From contig JAFGCO010000036.1 in NCBI GenBank assembly GCA_016932575.1, forward strand, positions 1-64,000: a stretch of DNA of 64,000 nt, read 5' to 3'. Made by a program: the position numbers and the translations under genes. The DNA is from a bacterium. GTDB taxonomy: Bacteria > Zhuqueibacterota > QNDG01 > JAFGCO01. The notes beneath the pieces were generated by a model. That model was not told the origin of the DNA. It did not search any database and was given only the letters and a program-made list of their open reading frames with translations. Shown here piece by piece: positions 56,039 through 64,000 of this stretch. Positions within the stretch are counted from its first letter, which is position 1, and the number at the start of each line of letters is the position of its first letter.

Positions 56039-57085
56039 ATGAAACCAACCATTTATGATGTCGCAAAAAAAGCCGGCGTAGGAATCGGCACAGTTTCACG
56101 GGTGATCAACAACAGTTCGCAGATTACTCCGGAGACCAAGAGCCGGGTGCTGAAGGTCATTCGTGATTTGCGATATCAGCCTCATGCTATGGCCAGAGGT
56201 CTGGCGCAAAATAAATCCCTCATGGTCGCCATCATCCTGCCTTCTTTTACCGGATATTTCTATCTGGAATTGCTTCGCGGCATCCAGCAGGAAATTTCTG
56301 AGCATTCATATGATATTGTTCTCTATAATGTAGACAATCCTGAACGGATCGATATTTTCATGAACCGGATACTGCGTGAACGCCGGGTCGATGGCATGCT
56401 GCTGGTATCCATGTCGATCAGCGAAAAATACAAAGATCGGTTTCTAAGGGCTAATTTTCCTATTGTGCTCGTGGACAGCTTCCATAAGGAACTGGATTCT
56501 GTATCCGTTGAAAATGAACAGGGCGCCTATCTGGCCACAAAGCATCTGATCGATCAGGGGCATAACAAGATCGGGATGATCGATGCACAGTTAAAAAGCA
56601 CACCGGCAAAAATCCGTCTGCAGGGATATAAAAAAGCCTTAAAAGACCATCACCTGCCGTTCAATAAAAATTATCTGCTGATCAGTGATGCGGATACGGA
56701 TAAAGACGGCTTTAACCGCCAGGCCGGATATGAAGCCATGAAACAGATGCTGGCTATGCCGGATCGCCCGACAGCAGTGTTTATTTCCAGCGATGTTCAG
56801 GCAGCAGGCGCCATACGCGCTTTGCAGGAAGCCGGATTAACAATCCCCCGTGATATGGCGATCGTTGGTTTTGATGACATTGAATTGGCTCAATACCTGG
56901 GATTAACAACCATTCATCAGCCTTTGTATGAAATGGGCCGACTGGCTGTTCATCGGCTCATGGAACGTATCAAGGGAAAACTTCCGGAGCATCTGGATAA
57001 ACATTTTTCAACGCATCTGGTGATTCGTGACAGCTGCGGTGCAAAAGCATCTTCTAACAGCAATACATCGGCTGGCAACCGATGA
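56039..57085 (+). CDS. LacI/GalR-family transcriptional regulator
   Basis: 348 residues from ATG 56039 (AAGAGGA upstream). The HTH and hinge (TIYDVAKKAGVGIGTVSRVI, SRVLKVIRDLRYQPHAMARG) are followed by a periplasmic-binding-protein-like effector domain (VAIILPSFTGYFYLELLRGI, IGMIDAQ, FISSDVQAAGAIRAL and VGFDDIELAQYL). It binds DNA as a dimer and releases on binding a sugar or sugar phosphate. The promoter carries two fitting operators, so autorepression is expected. The two downstream genes, a TonB receptor and its partner, are probably its main targets, since the gap is only 81 nt. The ligand is not predictable. Confidence 0.95.
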   Translation: MKPTIYDVAKKAGVGIGTVSRVINNSSQITPETKSRVLKVIRDLRYQPHAMARGLAQNKSLMVAIILPSFTGYFYLELLRGIQQEISEHSYDIVLYNVDNPERIDIFMNRILRERRVDGMLLVSMSISEKYKDRFLRANFPIVLVDSFHKELDSVSVENEQGAYLATKHLIDQGHNKIGMIDAQLKSTPAKIRLQGYKKALKDHHLPFNKNYLLISDADTDKDGFNRQAGYEAMKQMLAMPDRPTAVFISSDVQAAGAIRALQEAGLTIPRDMAIVGFDDIELAQYLGLTTIHQPLYEMGRLAVHRLMERIKGKLPEHLDKHFSTHLVIRDSCGAKASSNSNTSAGNR

Positions 57086-57166
57086 AATCTGTTCATGAGC
57101 TGAAAAAATTAGAGCGATAAAATTGATCTTCTGCACTTTATAAAAAGTATAATTTTGGAGTCCCAT

Positions 57167-60100
57167 ATGGCGAGAAAAACACATTGGATATTTTGGGCGA
57201 CCTTCCTGTTTTTCACCATTGTCATTCAGGCCGGCAATACCGGAAAAGTACGGGGAGTGGTCACCGATGCCAATACCGGAGATCCTTTGATCGGCGCCAA
57301 TATTGTCATTGAAAACACCATATTCGGTGCAGCGGCCGACATGGACGGGAAATACATCATATTGAACATTCCTCCCGGCAATTATGCTGTCCGTGCAACC
57401 ATGATTGGGTACAACAGCCTTCGCGTCGAAAATGTCAATGTATCTGTAGATTTTACCACTGACCTCGATATCGAATTAACCACAACCATATTGGAGAGCG
57501 GTGAAACAGTTACAGTGACAGCTGAGCGTCCCATGGTGGTCAGAGACCTGACTGCGACGACTGCTGTCGTTGGTGCCGAAGAAATCGAAGCCCTGCCGGT
57601 CACTGAAGTCGGAGAAGCCATTGAACTGCAGGCAGGTCTGGTAAAAGATGCCGGCGGAGGTATTCATGTACGCGGGGGTCGAAGCGGTGAAATCAGCTAC
57701 TGGATCGACGGGATTCCGGTGACAGATGTCTATGACGGCGGTACTGTGGTGGATGTGAATAAAAATATGGTTCAGGAACTTCAGGTTGTCAGCGGTGCAT
57801 TCAATGCGGAGTACGGACAGGCCATGTCCGGAATAGTGAATATTACAACCAAGGAAGGGAGCAATGCTTTCGGCGGTTCATTCTCCACATATTTCGGGGA
57901 TTATCTGAGCAGACACAATCATATTTTTACAGGCATCGATGAATTCAGCCCCACGGCCATTCGAAATGTTGAAGGTGGCCTGCACGGCCCCATCATCCCA
58001 GGCAAACTCTTTTTCTATGTCAATGCCCGCGACATTTACTTTGACGGATGGCTGCATGGCCGACGTAATTACAATCCCGGTGCAGTCACCACGTCATTCA
58101 GTATGATTCCTGAATATGAAATAGAAAAACAATATCCAGATCGTGTATTAAGAGATTATGAAAGCTTCGCTAATTTTACAGGATATTATGACGATCTGTT
58201 TAAGGTACAATGGAACGATACCAGTTATTCATTCATTGAAACAAAAAATCTTGAAGAATATATGCTGACAAATGGATTAAAAAGGGAACAAATCGACTCG
58301 GTCAAGCATTACAGCCTCGCCTATATCCATGGTTCAGAAGCCCTGTTGGATTCATTTATTACCATGTTTAATACCGATGAACTGGATTCTGCGGATTTCA
58401 GTGAGGCATACCAACAATTAAGAAACAATCATAAAGATGGCAAGGGTGATCAGAAAATTATTCCCATGAACTGGAACCGGAAACGCTATTTTCAGGGCAA
58501 GCTGATTTACAGACTGACCCCTGCGATCAAGCTCTCATACAATTATATCATGGACAATGTGGAATATGAGGATTATGATTTTAATTACTCGTTGAATCCT
58601 GACGGCAATCTGAACCGTTTCCGCGACGGCCAGACCCACATTTTTCAGATCACACACACCCTGAGTGCGAGCACGTTTTATAATCTGGGTATTTCACAAT
58701 TCACCAAGGAATACAGCCACCATACTTATGATAAAATGAATGATTCACTGTATGTTCATCCCTTTCTAGAGCTTCAATTGCCCTACAGCTTTAAAACAGG
58801 CGGCACCAACAATTCCTGGTTTCACAGAAAAACCAATACACTTTTAACAAAACTCGACATCACCAGCCAGATAACAAAAACGCACCAAGTCAAAGCCGGA
58901 GCAGAATGGCGTCAATACAAGGTCTCTCAGAAAGATATCACATTAAGACCGGTGGAGATACAATCCAGTATAAACCTGATATTCGACAGTCCGTATATCG
59001 ACACCCGAATTATGGATGAAAGCACCATTTACAACAGCGCCTATCAGCATGAACCCGCTGAAATTTCAGCATATATCCAGGACAAAATGGAATTTAAGAA
59101 CATGATTGTAAACCTCGGTGTTCGTGCGGATTATTTTAATCCGGATGGTATCGTCCTGAATGACGAAAGCGATCCCAGCATCTATAATCCCATCAAGCCT
59201 TCAAATCTGTACCGTGATATTGGATCGGACGGTATACCGGGCACCTTCGATCCGGACGGCACGGAAGGAAACGGGCGCATGGATCCGGGTGAGCCGGGGG
59301 TCACTCTGCAGGAACGACAGACTTACTGGTACAAAAAGGCTTCCTCAAAACTGCAGATCAGCCCCAGGCTGGGTATCAGTTTTCCGGTGACCGAAAGAGG
59401 CATTTTTCACTTTTCATATGGTCACTTTTTCCAGATTCCCCGATTTGAACGACTCTATCAGAATCCGGATTTCGAACTGGAAGACGGAACCGGAAACGTG
59501 GGCGTCATTGGCAACGCCGATCTGAAACCGGAACAGACCATAAGCGGAGAAATCGGATTGCAGCAACAGCTCACCGAAGACATTGCCGTATCTTTAACGG
59601 GATATTTCCGGGACATCCGGGATCTGGCCGGAACCCGTGCCGAAGAAATCGAGCTTTTCGGAGGATCCGCCCGTTACAGTAAAATGGTGAACAGTGATTT
59701 CGGAATGATCAAAGGATTGACCTTTGCCGTGAACAAGCGTTTATCCCAAAACTGGGCAGCTACTCTGGATTATACGCTTCAGACCGCATCGGGCAGCAAC
59801 TCAGATCCTGAAGCCGCGAGAAACGCTCTGGAAGGCGGTTCTTTACCGGAAGTCCAGTTTACACCGCTGGACTGGGACCAGAAACATACAGTGAACGCGT
59901 CCTTTACCTACGCAAGCAAAACATGGGGCACCAGCATCATTGCCCAGTGGGGCAGCGGTCTCCCCTATACGCCGCGTCGCTCAGAAGATATTTCTGCCCT
60001 TTTAACAAACAGCCAGAGAAAGCCTGCTTCCTTTAACATGGATTTACGCGCCTATAAAGACTTTAATATTGGTCCGGGGAAGCTCACTTTCTTCTGCCGT

Positions 60101-60322
60101 ATTCTGAATGTATTTGACAATTTAAATGAAATCAATGTCTACGAAGATACAGGACGCGCTGGCTTTACCACGGATCAGCGAGTCGCTGAAGCCACCAATC
60201 CGACTGAGTCAATCAACACATTAAAGGCGTGGTATACCAATCCCACCCACTATTCGGAGCCCCGTCGTATTGAAGCGGGTCTTTCATATACCATTGATTC
60301 AATTTCCTTTGCAAAGAGGTGA
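57167..60322 (+). CDS. TonB-dependent receptor with carboxypeptidase-like N-domain
   Basis: 1051 residues from ATG 57167 (TTGGAG upstream). Signal peptide, CarboxypepD_reg-like domain (about 27-110, GVVTDANTGDPLIGANIVIE and GKYIILNIPPGNYAVRATM), plug domain (about 120-235, LQAGLVKDAGGGIHVRGGRS, YWIDGIPVTDVY and AEYGQAMSGIVNITTKEG), then a 22-strand barrel. It should import a ligand, most likely an oligosaccharide, across the outer membrane using TonB energy. The protein ends in SISFAKR rather than in the usual aromatic residue. No SusD-type lipoprotein follows; an unrelated large exported protein does. Confidence 0.92.
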   Translation: MARKTHWIFWATFLFFTIVIQAGNTGKVRGVVTDANTGDPLIGANIVIENTIFGAAADMDGKYIILNIPPGNYAVRATMIGYNSLRVENVNVSVDFTTDLDIELTTTILESGETVTVTAERPMVVRDLTATTAVVGAEEIEALPVTEVGEAIELQAGLVKDAGGGIHVRGGRSGEISYWIDGIPVTDVYDGGTVVDVNKNMVQELQVVSGAFNAEYGQAMSGIVNITTKEGSNAFGGSFSTYFGDYLSRHNHIFTGIDEFSPTAIRNVEGGLHGPIIPGKLFFYVNARDIYFDGWLHGRRNYNPGAVTTSFSMIPEYEIEKQYPDRVLRDYESFANFTGYYDDLFKVQWNDTSYSFIETKNLEEYMLTNGLKREQIDSVKHYSLAYIHGSEALLDSFITMFNTDELDSADFSEAYQQLRNNHKDGKGDQKIIPMNWNRKRYFQGKLIYRLTPAIKLSYNYIMDNVEYEDYDFNYSLNPDGNLNRFRDGQTHIFQITHTLSASTFYNLGISQFTKEYSHHTYDKMNDSLYVHPFLELQLPYSFKTGGTNNSWFHRKTNTLLTKLDITSQITKTHQVKAGAEWRQYKVSQKDITLRPVEIQSSINLIFDSPYIDTRIMDESTIYNSAYQHEPAEISAYIQDKMEFKNMIVNLGVRADYFNPDGIVLNDESDPSIYNPIKPSNLYRDIGSDGIPGTFDPDGTEGNGRMDPGEPGVTLQERQTYWYKKASSKLQISPRLGISFPVTERGIFHFSYGHFFQIPRFERLYQNPDFELEDGTGNVGVIGNADLKPEQTISGEIGLQQQLTEDIAVSLTGYFRDIRDLAGTRAEEIELFGGSARYSKMVNSDFGMIKGLTFAVNKRLSQNWAATLDYTLQTASGSNSDPEAARNALEGGSLPEVQFTPLDWDQKHTVNASFTYASKTWGTSIIAQWGSGLPYTPRRSEDISALLTNSQRKPASFNMDLRAYKDFNIGPGKLTFFCRILNVFDNLNEINVYEDTGRAGFTTDQRVAEATNPTESINTLKAWYTNPTHYSEPRRIEAGLSYTIDSISFAKR

Positions 60323-60325
60323 ACA

Positions 60326-63300
60326 ATGCGTTTGCTGAAAAATATCTTATTGAATAAAAAAATCAATAAAAGGGGATTCCCGTTCAGGCAGAAATTGAAA
60401 TACGGTTCATTGGGATTCCTGATCTGTTTTTTGACCTCGTCGGTGCTGATTTTTGCTCAAAGCGGCCGGGAGTACCGCCGGTCTGCCATTATGCGGGGCA
60501 ACCTGGTAAAAACCGTATTTGGTAACTGGGGTGTGATCGGACAGCCTGCTTCAGCAGGTGCCCGGGGAGCCTGGATTTATGAAAACAATGGATATATCGG
60601 TGACGTAAGCCCGATGGTAGGCGCAGAAATTTTAACAGAAGACGATCTGGAATTTCATTCTGTGGTTGTGTGCCCGGTCAGCCGGCCGACCCGTCAGTCT
60701 GAAGTATCCCCCGAAGGAAAGGCCTGGGGATTTGAGCCTATCGCCGGTTATTTCGATGAAACCCAGGAAAGCATCGCTTTATACAGCGATCCCAAATCAT
60801 GGCCTCCGTACTGGCCCGACCGTCAGGATGATCCGGAAGATCCGGGCTGGTCCGGTTCCTGGAATGGATTTCGGGGAAAACTGACAACTGCCTCGGAGGA
60901 ATGCTATTTTCTCATGAACGATCAGAATGACACTGAATTTAATGTCGCCAATAACAATCAATGGGGTGTTGCATTCAAGCCGGACTCCACAGACTTGAGC
61001 CGAAATGGTCTGGGTCTTGAGGTCAAGGTGCGTGGCATGCAGTGGCCCGATTTTCTGGCCCAGGATTGTATTTTCTGGCTTTATGAAATTACCAATACCA
61101 GCACGACCGACTACAGCAAAGTGGTTTTTGGTATGCTTGTCGGTACTTACCTGGGCGTCACTTCAACCGAAGATTATCGCGAATATGATGATGACTATTC
61201 CTTTTTTGATGTGGAAAAAGATCTCACCTACACCGGTGACTTTGATGATAACGCTGCCCGAAATCCTTTGTGGCAGGGAGAAGTCGGGGTGGTCGGATAT
61301 GCATTTTTGGAAAGCCCGGGCAACCCGTATGATGGTATCGACAATGATGGTGATGCGGATGAAAATCCTCTGTTTCCTTCAACAGCGCCTTTTTTTGTGG
61401 AAGAAGATTTTCTTCCAAGAATCCTGAAATCCGGCGACAAGCTGGTGTTAATCAATCAGGATTATGAAAGGCAAGTGGTCACTTTATCTGCCCGGGACAG
61501 CACGGCATTCACCACACTGGGCATGCGTCAGCCGATCTGGATTAAACCAGATGAAACCGAAGTGGCAGAGGGCAATGTATTGACAGAGGATGGTTCGGAA
61601 TATATTAATCCAAATGCCTATGACGGTATAGATAACGATTTCGACGGTTTGATTGATGAAAATTTCTATCTGCATTACCGTCAAATCAGAAAGGATCAGG
61701 ACGGCAATGTACTGATTGACAAGCTGGCGCCGGTCCGGTACATAAATTATATTGATGGATTGGGAATGAGCGACCTTCTGATCGATGAGAAACGCAACGA
61801 CGGCATTGACAATGACGGAGACTGGAATCCCGAATTTGACGATATCGGAGCCGATGGACTGATCGGGACCAATGACCGGGGTGAAGGAGACGGCGTGCCT
61901 ACGACCGGTGAACCGAATTTCGATGCCACGGATGTTGATGAATCGGATCAGATTGGTTTAACCAGCTTTGAATATTTCACACCGGCAGGTGAATTTGCTA
62001 TGGCCGATGATGAAGAATTATGGGGACGTCTGTCTCCGGGATTTTTTGATGTGCCTGCGTCTATCGTTAACAACAAACCGATCCAGGGGGAAGATGGTGA
62101 TTTTATTTACGGTTCAGGCTACTTTCCCCTGCCCGCCGGCGAGAAACAGCGATTTTCTCTGGCTCTGGTTTATGGTGAAGGGGGCGGCCCGGAAGTGGAT
62201 ATCGACGACCTGCTGAAAAACCGTGAGACCGTGCAACAGATTTATGACAGTGACTATAATTTTCCTCCACCGCCTGACCGGCCGACATTGACTGCAGTAC
62301 CCGGAGACGGCCGGGTGACATTATACTGGGATCGTAAAGCAGAAGACTCATTTGATCCGGTATTGAAAGAATACGATTTCGAAGGATATAAAATCTACAA
62401 AGCCACGGATCAAAACTTTAATGAGGTCTTTAAAATCACAGATGCGGATGGTAGATCCATCGCCTATCAGCCGTTGAAACAATTTGACATTAAAAATGAA
62501 GTGGAAGGTTATTTCAGAGCCGGAGACGACCTTTACCAGGACAGCCGAGGTGCCAGTTTTTACCTGGGGAACAATTCAGGACTCAAGCATACATTTGTGG
62601 ATGAAGATGTGGAAAACGGACACCGGTATTTTTACGCACTGGTTGCCTATGACCGCGGAAACGCAGATATGGATATATTTCCCAAGGAAAACAGCAAACG
62701 GATCGATATCATGCCTACCGGTGAAATCCGGACATTTCAAAACACGGCACAGGTGATACCCAATGGCCAGGTATTGGGATATGAACCGCCCGAAGGAAGC
62801 GTCCTGCTCTTTGCAGACGGAACAGCCATGGGAACCGGCAGGGTGTATTCCCTGGTCGTAGACGAAACTGCCCAAACCGGACATCAATATCAGCTGGAAT
62901 TTTGGGACACCTCCAATGATGGTGTGGATAATAACAACAATTGGGATGTGTTTACAGACGACGTAGGGAGTGATGGAAAGCCGGACACCAATGACCCGGA
63001 TGGATCAGAACAAAACGGCCTGCCTGATTCCGGCGAACCGAATCTGGATGCGAATGATCCTGAAGAATACTTTGTGCCCATCACCACATCTTATTCGGTT
63101 CGGGATATCAGCGGCACACTTGAAACTTTCACTGCACGGGATACAATCGTTGTAACCCTGAATAATCAGCACCTCATTGAAGGAACTGTGATCGTAGAAG
63201 ACGCTATGGGCAATACTGTGGATCCGTCGGATTATATTCTGAATCTGGAAAACGGCAAGATTCAGGGCAGCAGATCCGGATCGCTCCGATATGGAGATAC

Positions 63301-64000
63301 CTATTCAATCCGTTATCAATATTATCCCGTATTCTGCAGTAAAAACATAGAAAAAAATCCATATAAAAATGAGACGGTAGATACGGATATTTTTGACGGA
63401 CTCAGTATTTCATTTAACAATCACTGGAATATTGAAATTGACACGCTGAATTCCGGCTGGACCGATTCTGAGCGGATTTACAGCTATACCTTCCGGATTA
63501 TCGACACCAAAGTCGGCGCTGATCGTCTTTTGGGTCTGAAACATCCCTCGGATTACCGCATTGAATTTTGCGATAATATATGTGATACTTCACTGGCCAA
63601 ACCTGAATTTTTTGTTCCGGCTGTTCCTGTGAATTTTAAAATTTATAATATCACCGATAGCCGCTATCTGGATTTCTTCTTTATTGATCTGGACAACAAC
63701 CGAAAATTGTCTCCCTATGATGAAATTATTCTGCTGGAACCGGGCAATAACAGTGAAATGATCTATACGTGGGATATCTTTTTCACGGAACGTAAGGATC
63801 GGACTTTTAATTTTCATACAGGAGATACCCTGACCATTGCCATGAAAAAACCGTTCAGACGGGGGGATGTGTTCACATTTCAATCATATAAACCGACTGT
63901 AACGACCGTAGAAAAAAATGAACTGGACAATATACGTGTGGTTCCAAATCCCTATGTGGTGGCGACAAGTCATGAACTGCCGCTGCCCCCCGCCATTACG
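60326..64000 (+). CDS. Large exported partner of the TonB receptor, DGIDND-rich, partial at right edge
   Basis: At least 1225 residues, open to the end of the window. Starts 3 nt after the receptor stop, inside its AGAGG. A hydrophobic N-terminal segment (LGFLICFLTSSVLIFA) is an export signal after a basic 30-residue lead. Three Ca-binding-like blocks (PYDGIDNDGDADEN, AYDGIDNDFDGLIDEN, NDGIDNDGDWNPEFDD) and further Asp/Asn-rich strings (WDTSNDGVDNNNNWD) occur. An FN3-like domain (PDRPTLTAVPGDGRVTLYW) is near 650. PNPYVVA at the end of the visible part suggests that a C-terminal sorting region lies just beyond. Proteins of this type follow TonB receptors in several FCB genomes (from memory); function unknown. 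A surface glycan-capture role is an inference from context. Confidence 0.75.
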   Translation, partial: MRLLKNILLNKKINKRGFPFRQKLKYGSLGFLICFLTSSVLIFAQSGREYRRSAIMRGNLVKTVFGNWGVIGQPASAGARGAWIYENNGYIGDVSPMVGAEILTEDDLEFHSVVVCPVSRPTRQSEVSPEGKAWGFEPIAGYFDETQESIALYSDPKSWPPYWPDRQDDPEDPGWSGSWNGFRGKLTTASEECYFLMNDQNDTEFNVANNNQWGVAFKPDSTDLSRNGLGLEVKVRGMQWPDFLAQDCIFWLYEITNTSTTDYSKVVFGMLVGTYLGVTSTEDYREYDDDYSFFDVEKDLTYTGDFDDNAARNPLWQGEVGVVGYAFLESPGNPYDGIDNDGDADENPLFPSTAPFFVEEDFLPRILKSGDKLVLINQDYERQVVTLSARDSTAFTTLGMRQPIWIKPDETEVAEGNVLTEDGSEYINPNAYDGIDNDFDGLIDENFYLHYRQIRKDQDGNVLIDKLAPVRYINYIDGLGMSDLLIDEKRNDGIDNDGDWNPEFDDIGADGLIGTNDRGEGDGVPTTGEPNFDATDVDESDQIGLTSFEYFTPAGEFAMADDEELWGRLSPGFFDVPASIVNNKPIQGEDGDFIYGSGYFPLPAGEKQRFSLALVYGEGGGPEVDIDDLLKNRETVQQIYDSDYNFPPPPDRPTLTAVPGDGRVTLYWDRKAEDSFDPVLKEYDFEGYKIYKATDQNFNEVFKITDADGRSIAYQPLKQFDIKNEVEGYFRAGDDLYQDSRGASFYLGNNSGLKHTFVDEDVENGHRYFYALVAYDRGNADMDIFPKENSKRIDIMPTGEIRTFQNTAQVIPNGQVLGYEPPEGSVLLFADGTAMGTGRVYSLVVDETAQTGHQYQLEFWDTSNDGVDNNNNWDVFTDDVGSDGKPDTNDPDGSEQNGLPDSGEPNLDANDPEEYFVPITTSYSVRDISGTLETFTARDTIVVTLNNQHLIEGTVIVEDAMGNTVDPSDYILNLENGKIQGSRSGSLRYGDTYSIRYQYYPVFCSKNIEKNPYKNETVDTDIFDGLSISFNNHWNIEIDTLNSGWTDSERIYSYTFRIIDTKVGADRLLGLKHPSDYRIEFCDNICDTSLAKPEFFVPAVPVNFKIYNITDSRYLDFFFIDLDNNRKLSPYDEIILLEPGNNSEMIYTWDIFFTERKDRTFNFHTGDTLTIAMKKPFRRGDVFTFQSYKPTVTTVEKNELDNIRVVPNPYVVATSHELPLPPAIT

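Noticed and set aside
57123-57153. TTGATC ... TATAAT before the TonB receptor gene
   Set aside because: Spacer of 19 bp, and the transcript would start about 7 nt before the ATG and lose the ribosome binding site; expression from the LacI promoter is more likely.
1-64000. CRISPR arrays, integrases, transposases, rRNA and tRNA genes
   Set aside because: I looked for regularly spaced repeats, transposase- or integrase-like proteins and cloverleaf patterns, and saw none.

Overview
The window reads as one stretch of chromosome (AT-leaning, no phage, plasmid or transposase genes, no rRNA, tRNA or CRISPR array seen) from a Gram-negative, polysaccharide-degrading bacterium. Eight large exported proteins end in the same C-terminal sorting module (YPNPFN...LYDLLG...GxYxxxW...GIYxxxL) used by type IX secretion. 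There is also a GWxTD protein, a TonB-dependent receptor with a carboxypeptidase-like N-domain and an exported partner rich in DGIDND motifs. This combination points to the FCB group, most likely a Calditrichota/KSB1-like or Ignavibacteria-like lineage. That placement is inference from gene content, not from a marker gene.

Layout. 0.3-4 kb (+): a secreted CBM/metallo-beta-lactamase protein overlapping a GH31 glycosidase. 4-12.7 kb (-): an alkaline phosphatase followed by three tandem arylsulfotransferase-like paralogs, all in one direction. 12.8-15.3 kb (+): a CapA-like phosphoesterase, divergent from the phosphatase, and an M24 peptidase. 15.3-15.9 kb: gene-free and filled with hairpin repeats. 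15.9-17.9 kb (-): a secreted repeat protein. 18.2-23.6 kb (-): a probable N-acetylhexosamine operon (Na+ symporter, GH20 hexosaminidase, NagX-like membrane acyltransferase). 23.8-31.6 kb (-): a zinc alcohol dehydrogenase, a lone response-regulator receiver, a transglutaminase-like protein and two hybrid histidine kinases that share a duplicated membrane sensor module. 32.3-37.9 kb (-): a stand-alone MetH-type activation domain, an O-antigen flippase, a GWxTD protein, a VOC-HTH protein and a GH5 endoglucanase. 38.2-50.4 kb (+): exported proteins (small barrel-like protein, two CARDB/CBM9 paralogs, an Asp-box propeller, a PQQ-like propeller, an LRR lipoprotein). 50.8-55.4 kb (+): a lipoprotein-like alpha/beta hydrolase with Cys in the nucleophile position and a large GH57-like secreted protein, separated by copies of a long intergenic repeat. 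56-64 kb (+): a LacI-type regulator with a clear promoter and two operators, a TonB-dependent receptor and its exported partner, which runs off the right edge.

Together the genes suggest a glycan-foraging cell. Secreted, surface-anchored enzymes and binding proteins (GH5, GH20, GH31, GH57-like, CBM9, CBM4-like) release oligosaccharides. TonB receptor and symporter systems take them up, and a LacI repressor senses a sugar. The phosphatase and sulfotransferase cluster suggests handling of phosphate and sulfate esters. The best candidates for something undescribed are the triplicated sulfotransferase cluster, the duplicated sensor module of the two kinases, the Cys-type hydrolase, and the long direct repeats flanking the GH57-like gene.
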